A DNA stretch of 64,000 bases from Bolinopsis microptera. Its lineage: Eukaryota > Ctenophora > Tentaculata > Lobata > Bolinopsidae. The stretch is from contig NC_087082.1 in assembly GCF_026151205.1 (NCBI RefSeq), forward strand, positions 8,564,901 to 8,628,900. Reading direction: 5' to 3'. Positions 1 to 10,360 of the stretch are shown here, piece after piece. A program made the position numbers and the translations under genes. Below the pieces are notes generated by a model. It ran no database searches. It had not been told where the DNA came from and worked only from the letters and a program-made list of their open reading frames with translations. Every line of letters begins with the position of its first letter. Positions within the stretch are counted from its first letter, which is position 1.

Positions 1-1
1 T

Positions 2-739
2 GAACCCCTCGCTAATGAAGAAGATGGCGAGGAATCTGAAGAGAAAACTTCTGTGAGGTACAGCTTTACCTTTAGGCATATTGCGCCTTTCTACAAAAAT
101 AGCACAGTGTTAATTGGAGACTCAAACACTAAGTACATTAAATTTGGTAAAGATGTTGGAACTCTAGGAAAATGGGTTCCCGGTAAGCGAATGTGGGCTG
201 CTAAAATCGACGATATTCCTGCTCCCAAAGACATAGGCCCCTTTCGGAACATTGTTATACATACGGGAATCAATGATATTCGAGATGATTCCAACAGACC
301 ATCCACTAGAACACTTATTGCTAAGCTTAAGAAGAAATGTTGTGAAATTCAGCAATTTTATCCTAATAGTAAAGTTCATATTAGTTTACTCTTGCCCACC
401 AAATCACAGTTTGTTAACTCACGTATAGGGGAGTTAAACAGTTTAATTGTCGACATGGTTTATAATAGGAAAAACATGTTTATTATAGATAACTCTGTAC
501 TAGGTTCTGTTAACGGATGTATGCCCTCTAAGTATGGTAGATTCTCACGTGATGGCACACCATTGGTCAATGATGTTGTTCATCTCGGGAGAGAAGGCCT
601 GAAAATATTTTGTATGAACATAAAACGGTGTATTGTACAACGTGGTGGAAGTCAGTCCACGGAAAGATTTAAAGGTGGAAATGGTGACTATAGGAGTGCC
701 CTAAGTAGGGGTAGTAGGGGTGATATCTTACCGATATGA
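2..739 (+). CDS. LINE ORF1, SGNH/GDSL esterase-like protein (partial, 5' cut)
   Basis: The frame is open from base 2, with acidic residues (NEEDGEESEE) before the folded domain, so the true start lies left of the window. The body matches an SGNH hydrolase fold. Block I is GDSN at 116-127, block III is an HTGIND motif near 258-275, and block V is DVVHL near 572-586. This supplies candidate Ser, Asn and Asp/His residues. Esterase-type ORF1 proteins are known in CR1 LINEs, where they are thought to aid RNA or membrane binding rather than metabolism. The C-terminus is basic and Gly/Ser-rich, fitting nucleic-acid binding. The stop codon overlaps the ORF2 start in ATGA, so the two ORFs are probably translated by termination-reinitiation. 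No stops or frameshifts are visible. Confidence 0.8.
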   Translation, partial: EPLANEEDGEESEEKTSVRYSFTFRHIAPFYKNSTVLIGDSNTKYIKFGKDVGTLGKWVPGKRMWAAKIDDIPAPKDIGPFRNIVIHTGINDIRDDSNRPSTRTLIAKLKKKCCEIQQFYPNSKVHISLLLPTKSQFVNSRIGELNSLIVDMVYNRKNMFIIDNSVLGSVNGCMPSKYGRFSRDGTPLVNDVVHLGREGLKIFCMNIKRCIVQRGGSQSTERFKGGNGDYRSALSRGSRGDILPI

Positions 740-3700
740 CCTCAATAAACTTCAATATTACAAGAGAGAGATGTCCAGGTTGTGATAGCAATGTACTAAG
801 CCATCATAAAATCATAATATGTGAGAGTTGCGATACAATATATCATGCCAAATGTTCTGAACAGAGTTTTAAATTTGATCATGTTAAACAAATGTGGCAC
901 TGCAGTCAGTGTTACGCCTTCAAATCCCAAAGGTACAATCCTTTTAACTCAATTATTTATGACAAATATGATCCCAACACTGTAGAAAGAGACGAGGATA
1001 TGGAGACTATTTCAAACATTCTAAAAGACTGTAGGTATTATAACATGACAAATTTCAACCGGCTGTCAAAAAACATACTTAACCATAACAAGCCGTTTAT
1101 ATCTATTGTGTTTAACAACATTGATGGGAACGCATCTAACTTTGACAGCTTTATTACTGATATGAGTCAATATGATGAGAAATTTGCAGTTATTGCGCTA
1201 GCTGAAACAAACATTAATGAGGAAAATAAAGATCTATACAAAATTGATGGTTACAGCAGTGAGTACAACTCTAAAACTGATGGGAAAAAGAAAGGTAGTG
1301 GCCTTGGTATATATATTGACAATCAGTACCAATACAGCCGAATCGAAAAGTTATGTAAATGCTCTGACAATCTTGAAACACTTTTCGTTGAGATCACTAA
1401 CACAGAGGTTCCACAGATTGCTGGTGTTGTTTACAGGCCCCCTAGTGGTGATATTCAAGATGCACTTGCTGAGCTTGATGTGTTGATGAAATTTCTACCG
1501 TCTAATAACGTAGCCTTGACAGGTGACTTCAATGTTGATCTTTTGGCCCAGGGACGAAACATAGCTGAATTTGAACAAACTATCTACAGTAACAATTTAA
1601 TCCCTTTGATATCGATTGCCACCCATGCCAAGCCGGGTTGCAATGAAAGCTTAATTGATAATATTTTAGTGAACTCTACTGAGCGTGTGTTAGGATCTGG
1701 AATTCTTGAATCCAAGATTTCCCATCATAACCCCATCTTCTGTTTCATATCGTGTAATATTAAAGAGAGTTCAAATACTGCCAAACTTAAACCTAAGTAT
1801 GATTACTGTGAGTCTAATATAGAAAGTTTCCTTAATGATATTGGAAAGGATATCTACCAATCGAACTTTTCGTATGATGAGGAAGGTTTTGAAAAATTTG
1901 TCAAAACTGTCCACGAAAAAATCGAACTGAATTTCAAAGTGGACTGTACTGCTGGTTTTCAATCAAAACGCAATAGATTGATGAATCCATGGATCACTTC
2001 TGCGTTAATTAAATCTGTGTTTACTAAAGGCTTTCACTACAAGCGATGGAAGGCTTCGTGTACCAAAATCAACCCATTAGGTGAGGAAACTTTATATCTT
2101 AAGTATAAGGAGTATCGTTCTATCTTAAACAAAGCTATAAAATCTGCGAAAAAAGCCCACTATGGGAAAAAATTTGAACTTGCTAAAGGAAATATTAAAA
2201 AAACCTGGGAATTGATCAACGAACTCAGGGGTAAATCTAAAAAAGATATAAAAGCATCATTCTTAATTGATGGTAGAATTGTAACTGAACGCCGTGAGAT
2301 TGCCAACGGATTTAACATCTACTTCTCGTCTATTGCTCGTAATCTTAATTCAAAAGTTCAATCTTCTGTACCATCTCGTACGGTAACTGATGGCAATTTC
2401 AATAAAACGAAGTTTAAACAATACCTCAAGGGCAGAGAAAGAATAGTGAACTCTTTTTTTCTCAGCCCCTGTGACGAGGAAGAGATAAGTAAAATTATTG
2501 GTAGCCTTGAAAATGGGAAGGCAAGTGATATCTCTGTTAAAGTCTTGAAAAAGAGTGTAAATTATCTGTCTGGTCATATCTCTAGATTCTTTAATTGGTT
2601 CTTGGACAATGGGGTCTTTCCAAACAAGCTTAAAACGGGCTCTATTACACCAATTTATAAAAAAGGAGACTCACGATGCCTTGATAACTATCGACCTGTT
2701 TCTACATTACCGATATTTGGCAAAATACTTGAAAAAATAATTTATAATAGGTTATATAATTACCTCAGTGCTATGAACGTGATTTATGATCGACAATTTG
2801 GTTTTAGAAAACAACACTCAACATCTCATGCCGTAAACTATTCTGTCAATAAAATACTTAATGAGATTGAACAGAAAAATCATGTAATTGGAATATTTAT
2901 TGATCTAAGTAAAGCATTTGACACAATTGAGCACGATAAACTCCTGCATAAACTTGAACACTATGGAGTAAGAGGTATTGCACTAAAAACTCTTGCTAGC
3001 TATCTAACAAACCGTAGCCAAGTAACTTCTTTTCAAACTGAAAAATCGGACAAGTGTTCAGTTGAGTATGGTGTACCCCAGGGGTCAGTGTTAGGACCTC
3101 TACTATTTCTGATTTATATAAATGATATTGTGAGCTCCTCAAGTTTGGCAGAATTCGTCCTGTTTGCTGATGATACAAATATTTTTGTGATAGGTCGTTC
3201 AGCACAGGAAGCTTTTGAAAAAGCTAATCATGTAATGAAACAGGTCAGTAACTATATGGAGTCTAACAAGTTACATATAAATGCAGGGAAAAGTTGTTTT
3301 ATGCATTTTCAGCCAGGTTTGTCAAGAGCAACACAGACCTGTGCTAGAACACGGCCCTTTAACAGGAATCTAACGATTTCAATAGATGGCAAAAAGCTAG
3401 AAAAAGTTCAATGTACAAAATTTCTTGGGGTGATAATAGACGAACAGCTATGTTGGGAACCACATCTTAATCATTTATCTTTAAAGCTGAACTCCAGTAT
3501 TGTATCGATTAAGAGAATTTGCAAATTCATTCCCAAATCTGAATATTTGAAACTATACAATGCTCTTTTTATGTCACATCTTAGCTATTGTATAAGTTGC
3601 TGGGGTGGGATCCCTAAACATAAGCTGAATAAAATCTTTGCTATTCAAAAACGATGTATACGACTGCTATTTGGTAACATTCCCAATTTTGATCATAAAG

Positions 3701-4167
3701 AATACTACTTAACCTGTGCACGTTCAAGAACTTATAACGAACATATGGCTAAAAAGAACTACTGTCTTGAACACACTAAACCGCTATTCACTGAGCAGAA
3801 AATTATGAACCTGGAGAATCTGCACATGTACCATACATTTATGGAGCTATTCAAAATTCTTAAATTTGATGTCCCCCAGTCGATTAAAGATCTTTTCAAG
3901 TTCTGTCCTAGAAATGAAAAACTTCGTCTGATTGTCCCATTACTGAGGTTAGATATCTCCCAACAGAACTTTTTGTACACCACTACAAAAATATGGAATG
4001 ATCTCATCCCCTATGTATTCGAAATATGTGATGCTAATGTAGATGGGATAATAATCCCGGGGTCTTCCAAAAATTCAGACTTATCAGCCTCGTCAGGTAT
4101 TATTAAATCTAACCTTAAAAAGCACTTGCTATCCCTCCAAAATCGAGGTGACCCTAATATATGGTAA
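736..4167 (+). CDS. LINE ORF2: PHD finger, endonuclease, reverse transcriptase
   Basis: A 1143-residue polyprotein for target-primed reverse transcription. Residues about 13-60 form a PHD-type Cys4-His-Cys3 finger. Residues about 115-340 are an APE-like endonuclease with LAETN near 155, GDFNVD near 263 and SHHNP near 329, which are the expected metal and phosphate ligands. The RT core runs about 570-850, with a DLSKAFDTIEHD motif, VPQGSVLGPLLF and the catalytic FADD at 810-813. A thumb/C-terminal region follows, ending in a basic tail. No internal stop or frameshift is seen and catalytic residues are intact, so the protein may be active. The start is the ATG sharing bases with the ORF1 stop. 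A short 89-aa frame at 1217-1486 is a shadow of this gene. Confidence 0.93.
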   Translation: MTSINFNITRERCPGCDSNVLSHHKIIICESCDTIYHAKCSEQSFKFDHVKQMWHCSQCYAFKSQRYNPFNSIIYDKYDPNTVERDEDMETISNILKDCRYYNMTNFNRLSKNILNHNKPFISIVFNNIDGNASNFDSFITDMSQYDEKFAVIALAETNINEENKDLYKIDGYSSEYNSKTDGKKKGSGLGIYIDNQYQYSRIEKLCKCSDNLETLFVEITNTEVPQIAGVVYRPPSGDIQDALAELDVLMKFLPSNNVALTGDFNVDLLAQGRNIAEFEQTIYSNNLIPLISIATHAKPGCNESLIDNILVNSTERVLGSGILESKISHHNPIFCFISCNIKESSNTAKLKPKYDYCESNIESFLNDIGKDIYQSNFSYDEEGFEKFVKTVHEKIELNFKVDCTAGFQSKRNRLMNPWITSALIKSVFTKGFHYKRWKASCTKINPLGEETLYLKYKEYRSILNKAIKSAKKAHYGKKFELAKGNIKKTWELINELRGKSKKDIKASFLIDGRIVTERREIANGFNIYFSSIARNLNSKVQSSVPSRTVTDGNFNKTKFKQYLKGRERIVNSFFLSPCDEEEISKIIGSLENGKASDISVKVLKKSVNYLSGHISRFFNWFLDNGVFPNKLKTGSITPIYKKGDSRCLDNYRPVSTLPIFGKILEKIIYNRLYNYLSAMNVIYDRQFGFRKQHSTSHAVNYSVNKILNEIEQKNHVIGIFIDLSKAFDTIEHDKLLHKLEHYGVRGIALKTLASYLTNRSQVTSFQTEKSDKCSVEYGVPQGSVLGPLLFLIYINDIVSSSSLAEFVLFADDTNIFVIGRSAQEAFEKANHVMKQVSNYMESNKLHINAGKSCFMHFQPGLSRATQTCARTRPFNRNLTISIDGKKLEKVQCTKFLGVIIDEQLCWEPHLNHLSLKLNSSIVSIKRICKFIPKSEYLKLYNALFMSHLSYCISCWGGIPKHKLNKIFAIQKRCIRLLFGNIPNFDHKEYYLTCARSRTYNEHMAKKNYCLEHTKPLFTEQKIMNLENLHMYHTFMELFKILKFDVPQSIKDLFKFCPRNEKLRLIVPLLRLDISQQNFLYTTTKIWNDLIPYVFEICDANVDGIIIPGSSKNSDLSASSGIIKSNLKKHLLSLQNRGDPNIW

Positions 4168-4397
4168 CTAATCTATATTATATCTCAAATTCTACATCTG
4201 GTACGGCTCTGCACACATGATATCTCTCTCTGCCATGAAACATGGCTAACCTTTCAAACTATGATTTAAAACATAAACCTAAACTAAAACTCAACTGGGC
4301 TCTCCTATGTCACCAAACTAGACCAATAAGCAATTTTAGCTTAGATAATTATATTTTTCTATATTTGTATAATAAGTATTATATTGACGTAGTGGAT

Positions 4398-4488
4398 GGT
4401 TGAGGGGGTTTCAAGCACAGGTCACTCTCAAATCCTAAAGATAAGCAGTGGCCTTCGGCACTTGAAACCTCTTCAAACCTCCCCTGAT
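4398..4488 (+). promoter_or_regulatory. 3' UTR stem-loop of the CR1-type LINE
   Basis: Imperfect inverted repeat: GAGGGGGTTTCAAG near 4402-4415 can pair with CTTGAAACCTCTTC and CCTCCCC near 4461-4484. A smaller GGCCTTCGGC hairpin lies between. A stem-loop near the LINE 3' end is the sort of structure the RT can recognise, but that role is inferred. Confidence 0.4.
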
Positions 4489-4566
4489 TTATTTATTATT
4501 GATATTGTTTGATTGTGCCGTAAAAATAAATATTTGTTTTATTAAAATATTTGTTTTATTAAAATA

Positions 4567-4908
4567 TGGGCATATGGCTTTTGGCTTAAATAACTCAGTC
4601 ATTTTTTGTCCAATGCTCCAATGGAAAACTGTCTGGATGAAAATCCATATACGAGTTCAGGGGACCACTATACTAGCTACAAGTAGACCACCTGAAATCT
4701 GGGTTTTGGGCATGTTAAGGTGATTTTGCCTAATTGGGCACAAATATGGACGCGGCTGCACCGTAGGCACCGGTGGGCGGTTGGCGTCCGGGACCCCCTC
4801 AAAAGTTTGGTCACAGGTCCTAGTTTGTTGGTCAACTGCTATGTCAGAATCAAGTTTCACAAAAATTTCATGCTACTTAAAACGTAGTGTAAACAGCTAA
4901 ATTAATAC
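4567..4908. other. Non-coding stretch after the LINE
   Basis: No gene is supported. A 67-aa minus-strand frame at 4657-4860 has no family resemblance or splice context and is probably chance. The stretch is more GC-rich than its surroundings (4745-4800). Confidence 0.4.
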
Positions 4909-5233
4909 CTGGGCCTGAATATCAACAGAAGCACGTTTAAGTTGTTCCACTTGACATTCCAGACCTTTGACTTTCATTTTTAACATACTGTTATCCACTG
5001 AAATAAACGGAACAACGTGAGTTTAGATAAACATTAATGGCCATGACATTGTTATTATTTGTGACCGGATAAAAATACTGAATGTTTATATTTTCTAGTT
5101 AAAACAGCAAATCAGAGCTTTGATCAATTCTTATCTGTCTTTTCTTAAGTTACTCACCCTGTAACATAGTGCTCTCCCCTTTCAAGGTCTCATATCTCGC
5201 TAACAGATCCCCGCTCTCTGAATCTGATTCCAT
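4909..5233 (-). CDS. Coiled-coil protein, first two coding exons (partial)
   Basis: Exon 1 (5233 to 5158) starts with ATG and encodes 25 acidic/polar residues beginning MESDSESGD. It ends in phase 1 at a G|GTGAGT donor. Exon 2 (4997 to 4909) follows a TTTCAG acceptor in matching phase and adds 30 residues with regularly spaced Leu/Met/Val (SMLKMKVKGLECQVEQL), as in a coiled coil. It ends at CAG|GTATTA in phase 0. The remaining exons must lie further left, beyond the LINE at 1-4566, which would then occupy an intron. The family is not recognised. It lies head-to-tail with C1D, whose stop codon is 1.2 kb upstream. Confidence 0.6.
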
Positions 5234-5239
5234 TCTAGC

Positions 5240-6478
5240 TGAGATTGCGATTATAAATATAATAATAATAAATTAAAATTTAATAACACCGCTATTAAGA
5301 TAAAACTTATACTCAGCAGTGTTTAAAATATAATGATACAACTTTTAAAATGTTTTATGAATGAACAGTGAACACTATGTTAGTCAAGAATTCGGGTTAA
5401 AAACGAAATAATTTTCCGAAAAACTAATTACAACTACAAATATTCTAGAAGGATTTAAGGATATTAAAATATTAAGATCAATTTTTAACAAGGGTAAAAA
5501 ACCATTGAGTTATCATTATAACACCTGATAAAAATATGTCAACGTCAAAGTGCATGTGCGATCAAATTTATACATAATTATATGGTTTATTAGTGCGTGC
5601 AATGTGGTATAATTCCATGATCAGTGGTCACTGTAAAAGAGGGTGTAGACTATTGTAATAACTAATATTGCGAACAATTTAAAAACTTAGACCAATAAAA
5701 TCGAGTAGCGAGTTAGTTAAAACTAAAATATATTCGCATTTCAACTCTGCAATTTTAATGACGAAAAATGTGACACTGTTTATTATACCTCATCACTCAT
5801 CAGTTATTATACGTGAGTTGTTGATAGATGAATAAATTAATTATGTATCTATTACAGTGAGTCTAAAACAAAGTGATAAAATTTAATAAATTAAACGATT
5901 TCTTGTATTGTATGTGACTTTTTGTTTCATTCTTGAAGATCGATCGAACTTTATCATTGATAAAAAATGTGAACCTTATGCTTGTGGCCTTATGGCCTTT
6001 AATTGGATTTGACAGTATATTTTGGTTATATATTGGTTGCCGAACATAACGAACGCAAACGGTCCCGGTCCTATTAGTGCAGAAATGAACTAAAACGCTT
6101 AATCAATTCCATAAAACGCAAGTTAAACCCAGTGCAATGAATAGTATAATCTGAAATTACCAAAAATAAATAAACATCAAAAGATGGTTAAGCCTAAAAC
6201 GATGAACAGAATTGCAATAGAAATAAAAACCCTTTAAAAACAGCATTTTTCATAGTTATCTATTTACGATAGAACTTTGACCGAGTTTAATACATACAAA
6301 TATAATGCCATCGGTTAATATCTGTTACAATATTGTATTTAATCATTGTTCATTATCTCGGGTCTCCAGTTTCTGTTTTACTGATTTTAAGCAAATTCAA
6401 ACTAAATACTGCCAGTCCTGTTCAGGACGTAATATCCAGCAGCAGATCTGTCAGATTGTTTACAAAGATACTTGATCA
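5240..6478. other. AT-rich intergenic stretch between coiled-coil gene and C1D
   Basis: No gene or repeat array recognised. It should hold the promoter of the minus-strand coiled-coil gene and the C1D 3' UTR, but no distinctive element can be assigned. Confidence 0.4.
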
Positions 6479-7363
6479 TCAGGTTTCATCAACTTTTCGT
6501 TTCTTTGGTAACTTATCTTCTTCCTGTACAAAATGTATCACAAATAACTCCCATTATTAAGTGATAAAGTACTCATAATTAAGCTTCTTTATCTTATCAT
6601 CTAATTATAATTGACATGTCACCTTATCGCAATTTTAAATTGATATCTACCAAACTTTTCAGAATCCAATAATATAACCCAGACAGGTACCGAAACCAAA
6701 TATTAAAGTTAACGGGACTTTAAAGGCAAACCTGGCCGATGCCACGCTTGATGAACCGAGCAGCAGCATATTTATCTACAGTCTGATTAACAGGCACATT
6801 GTTCCCAGTGGGTGGCCTGACACCTTTAAGAGCACTTTCAAGCAACTTCACTTTCCTCATGTACATCTGTATCCTCTCCATTTCCTTCTTCAGAGGATGC
6901 TGCTCTAATTTAGCTCCCTGGGTTAAAGGATGTGATCGAACAACTCGATTTTAAGTGACTAAAAAACTTTCTTCTGTTATTACAGATCATACTTTCAATA
7001 TTTCAATATCTAAATATTTCAGTCAGCTTGAAGTGCAATTACTTGAATCAAGCGCAAGCATAATTTTGAGCATTCCATGGTTGACAGTAGTTCTAGTAGA
7101 TCTGAAAATGTTCACTAAGGTACCTTACAATATTACATAATGTTGGGTTTTACCTGAGTAGTCAAAAAAGACCAATACAACGAGTTCACTGTATATGCTG
7201 TGACAAGCTCTGACTTAGCTTGCTCAATAGGAGATAACAGATCATACATCTCGTCTAGTGGTGTATCAAGGTAGGGATCAAGGAGCTGTTCAACTGACTT
7301 CAGAGAGTTGTGGAAGTCGTGGAAAGTTCCAACCATTTCGTCTGGGAGTGCATCATCAGACAT
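6479..7363 (-). CDS. C1D: C1D nuclear exosome cofactor / corepressor (complete, 3 exons)
   Basis: Join of 7363-7154, 6917-6732 and 6523-6479 on the minus strand, giving 146 residues; human C1D has 141. C1D (yeast Rrp47/Lrp1) binds the Rrp6 exonuclease of the nuclear exosome and acts in rRNA/snoRNA maturation. The vertebrate protein is also linked to DNA-PK and nuclear receptors. Exon 1 carries the Sas10/Utp3/C1D domain, including SPIEQAKSELVTAYTVNSLYW. Exon 2 continues with HPLKKEMERIQMYMRKVK and KYAAARFIKRGIG, both diagnostic. Exon 3 (15 codons) ends in PKKRKVDET, a monopartite nuclear localisation signal. Exon junctions are phase 0 with CAG|GTAAAA, CAG|GTTTGC, CCCAG| and ACAG| sites. The start is the first ATG of the open frame; no signs of decay. 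Confidence 0.95.
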
Positions 7364-8630
7364 ATCTAATGCTAACCCTGCTACAGTGAATTATTGTTAC
7401 TTTTAAAAATTTAAGAGGATGTTCAGTGTCTGAAAACTTATTATCTTGTTTAAAGTAGAAGCATTTCAAAAGTGAAGCTTGTGAAGAAATTTGTCCCCAT
7501 GGCGTCTTCAGCCATGATCCCTGTTTCCCTTTCCAATTTCCACTATCATCAATCATCATGCCAGTGTTGGCATGATGATGATAGTTCTGTAGCATTAACA
7601 TTTGTTAAGCTTCTAAAGGAGTGGTGGACCAACCTATGTGGAAAAAAAACCCTGCCGTGATCATTATCCCAAGCCTTCCAAATCGATTCTTTTAGTTAAA
7701 GAGGAATACATTAAAACATATTATGCAACTCTTTTTTAAGACATGCATTTCAGCATGGAAACAACTAGGCTGGATTGGGTTCCTCTGATATTATTTAATA
7801 CATGAATGTTTTCATTAATGAACCGACTCTGAAACCTGATTGGATGGAGTTACTTCAACATATTTGGGCCTTGCTCTTGCACAATCATGAATCGACTACA
7901 CTCTAAGAGCTGATTGGAGATTACACCTAAACGTTCCAACGAACTCAAAGAAGCACTAAGCAATTGTGTCCACTAGCTTGCTACTGTAACGCGAGAGTAC
8001 AGAGTAACGACAGAGGTTAGGTCACATTAAGTATTAATCATCCTGAAAGGACAGGTATATTAGTATAAATATAATCTTAGAACATTCTCCCCGGCTGAAA
8101 AATCAGATCACACCTTATATAGTTTATTAAAATTAATTAAATCTCTCATGACATCACAAAATCCATAAAACAGGGATATAAAATTAACAGGAAATTCATA
8201 AAACGGTAATAAAAATTCATAAAAACAGGGATACAAATTCAAACGCACAAGAATCGTCTCCGCGCAGCTCTATCATAAAATAGATCACCAATGTTTATTA
8301 GACATCTTCATGATAAAACCAAGTTCTCGTGCGTTACGTAAAAGTAATCAGATTGCTACAAAAGTGTGACGGCACAACGTGCACACGCATAAATATAATT
8401 TTAGGTTTTAAAACTGCCAATAATAAAAATGTCTCATCAATAATGAAATAATCTAGGCTTTAAAACTGCCAATAATAAAAAATGTCTCCTCAAAAATGAA
8501 ATAGTCTCAAAATCATGCAGTGATCAAACACGATCCAATGTCTAACCAGCCTGGAAGCGGTCAGGAGGACGAGATTCCCTAGCTGAACGGCAAGGGAGGG
8601 GCTCAGGCCGTTCGGAGAGATGACTTGAGG
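7364..8630. other. Non-coding upstream of C1D; 52-bp duplication
   Basis: This should hold the C1D promoter and 5' UTR; an ACTGTAGCAG acceptor-like site lies just upstream of the ATG. At 8399-8508 a unit of about 52 bp containing AAAACTGCCAATAATAAAAA is present twice in tandem. A shorter ATTCATAAAACRG-like unit recurs at 8160-8235. No gene seen. Confidence 0.45.
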
Positions 8631-8639
8631 TTCAGGGAT

Positions 8640-9755
8640 GCAGGAGGAGGTTGGAGGGTTAGAGGGAGCAGGTGTAGAGGGAGCGACCGTAGCAGAGGCA
8701 CTGGCGGTATTTTTCTGGGGCACTGGCGGTATTTCTCTTACAGCAGATCATGTGGAGTTTTTGGCATTAGATTCGCTGACTGGTAGACGTGCCAAGTCCC
8801 TCAACGAAACAGTGTCCTCACGGCCCCCTGGGTACCTGACTCTAGCATTTGCGGGGTTGACTGAGACAAGGTCGACCTAGTCACATAATGGGTCATACTG
8901 AGACCTTCGAACATGCCTCTTGGCCAGCACCTTCTTTTGAGTCAATAGCCATGAGGGGACTGGTTTACCGGAAGCGGATCGCCTTTAGAAGGAGAAAAGG
9001 CATTCATGGGGAGTCTGGTTAGTGGCCGTACAGAGCGGAGTCCTTTGAGCATGAAGTACCTCGGGTAGGACTATCTCCCAATGGGTCAGAGGGAGCTTTT
9101 TACTTGATAGAGCTAGCTGAATAGCCTTCCATATGACGCCATTGTATCGTTCAACCTGGCTGTTTCCACAGGGGTTGTACTTCGAACTATGACTAAACCC
9201 TATCCTGTGATCTAGGAAGAATTTACGGAGCTCACTGCTTATCAAGGAGGGGCCAAAGGGGAACCTGCTATACTCATCTATGATGACCAGCATATACTTA
9301 TTCTTCGTACTCGATGGCAGGGGTCCCTTGAAATCAATACTAATTCGGTCCAGGGGTTTTGTTGCTTCTATTAGCGGGGGGTTAAGAGGTCTAATGAACT
9401 TTGGCTTAATCCTAGCACAGTCCCCACAATCGGCAGTTACTTTCTTGACTTGATCGATGGAGAAAGAAATGTTTCTGACCCTAACAAAGTGATATAACCT
9501 GGCCACACCGGGATGACAGAGATTTTCATGAATATCAACCAGGTCAGGGTAACCGTAAGCGAGGGCTGAACAGTAGGCTCGCGAAAGGCAGTCAGCTGTG
9601 ACGTTTTCGGGCACGGGCCGATACTTGATATCAAAGTCCTGTGTTGAGAGCTCGATCCTCCAGCGCTGTATCTTATTGTTTTTGATCTTCCCGTGGGTCT
9701 GATGACTAAAAGAAAGAGATAGCCTGTTGATCGGTGATGAGAGTGAATTTTATCT
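8640..9755 (-). pseudogene. Degenerate Ty3/gypsy pol: RNase H end, integrase, C-terminal tail
   Basis: Read from 9755 leftward. A short RNase H C-terminus (FTLITDQQ near 9745, then IQRWRIELS and FDIKYRP) is split by a frameshift near 9705. The integrase follows: an HHCC zinc region (His near HENLCHPG and HFVR, Cys in DCGDCAR), then the first catalytic Asp (SIDFKGPL). After EYSRFPF the frame jumps to a later part of the domain, so the region holding the second catalytic Asp is deleted. GNSQVERYNG with the catalytic Glu remains. Downstream the tail (LAKRHVRRSQYDP, GGREDTVSLRDLARLP) is typical of invertebrate gypsy pol but carries one in-frame stop. No LTRs were found. Its upstream side is cut by the insertion at 9756. 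It is an old, inactive copy. Confidence 0.85.
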
Positions 9756-10357
9756 GAAAACTGGCCACGGGCCTAAATATTACATGTCAATCAATTACAA
9801 TTCATTAACATTACCAATATTTAAAACTGATAGCGGTCAGGGGTGAGAGAGGGAGACGGCAATCGTATACATTGCCAGTCAGTGTAACATCGTTTAACTT
9901 GATACCTGCCACCATGGACTATGCATGTTTCTAGACACTATCCTTTTGATATTGAGATATTGGTATCTCAGATCACGTGTACATCGTTCCTTTTTTCTGA
10001 CACAGTAATTTATTGACACTCACAGCTATAATTTTAATCATTGAATCAGTTTTTTAACTGTGCTCTGCGTAATGCATCACATGAATCAGTTTTTTAATCT
10101 ATTAACTTATTACACATTTGTGCTCTGCTTTAGCATCACTTGACTATTTTTTTATAAATTGTTTGTTCAGGCCATGACCTTATAGTCAGCCAATTGGCCA
10201 TTGCTATAATATGTGTATATTGTTTGAATATTCTTTCTTCTTGTGAAAAAAAAAAAAAAATAATATATATATATATATATTTAAAACTATCGAAAATATT
10301 CAAAAAAGTATTCTCTAGCCAAAGGGCTCACTATTTAAATCTAAATCTTCAATATTG
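9756..10357. mobile_element. Short element without TIRs, 3-bp duplication, copy 1
   Basis: The ends GAAAACTGGCCACGGG... and ...CTTCAATATTG are shared with 14859-15000. Here the element is flanked by TCT on both sides (9753-9755 and 10358-10360). It lies at the broken upstream edge of the gypsy pol fragment. Copy 1 is longer than copy 2 because of a nested insert at 9829-10288. It has no coding capacity and its class is unknown. Confidence 0.6.
9829..10288 (+). mobile_element. Nested poly-A retroposon
   Basis: The insert is bounded by a 12-bp direct repeat ATATTTAAAACT (9817-9828 and 10277-10288). It ends in 15 A residues (10246-10260) followed by an (AT)n run, as expected for a LINE-mobilised insertion on the plus strand. 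The second copy of the host element at 14859 lacks it. The 5' part has no recognisable tRNA boxes, so it could be a truncated LINE or an unknown SINE. Confidence 0.6.
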
Positions 10358-10360
10358 TCT

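Larger units (their letters stand above)
1..4566 (+). mobile_element. CR1-type non-LTR retrotransposon, 5' end cut by window edge
   Basis: Two consecutive ORFs are visible: an esterase-like ORF1 and an ORF2 with PHD finger, APE-type endonuclease and reverse transcriptase. They are followed by an AT-rich 3' UTR of about 330-400 bp. This order is known for the CR1 clade of LINEs. Both ORFs are open with key residues present, so the copy looks young. The 3' boundary is uncertain; I place it near two copies of a short unit (TTGTTTTATTAAAATA-like) at 4534-4566. The 5' UTR and start of ORF1 lie outside the window. It probably sits in an intron of, or just downstream of, the minus-strand coiled-coil gene that begins at 5233. 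Confidence 0.85.

Noticed and set aside
1-4566. Bacterial-type retron or group II intron
   Set aside because: The RT carries PHD and APE endonuclease domains and an esterase ORF1, which define a eukaryotic LINE.
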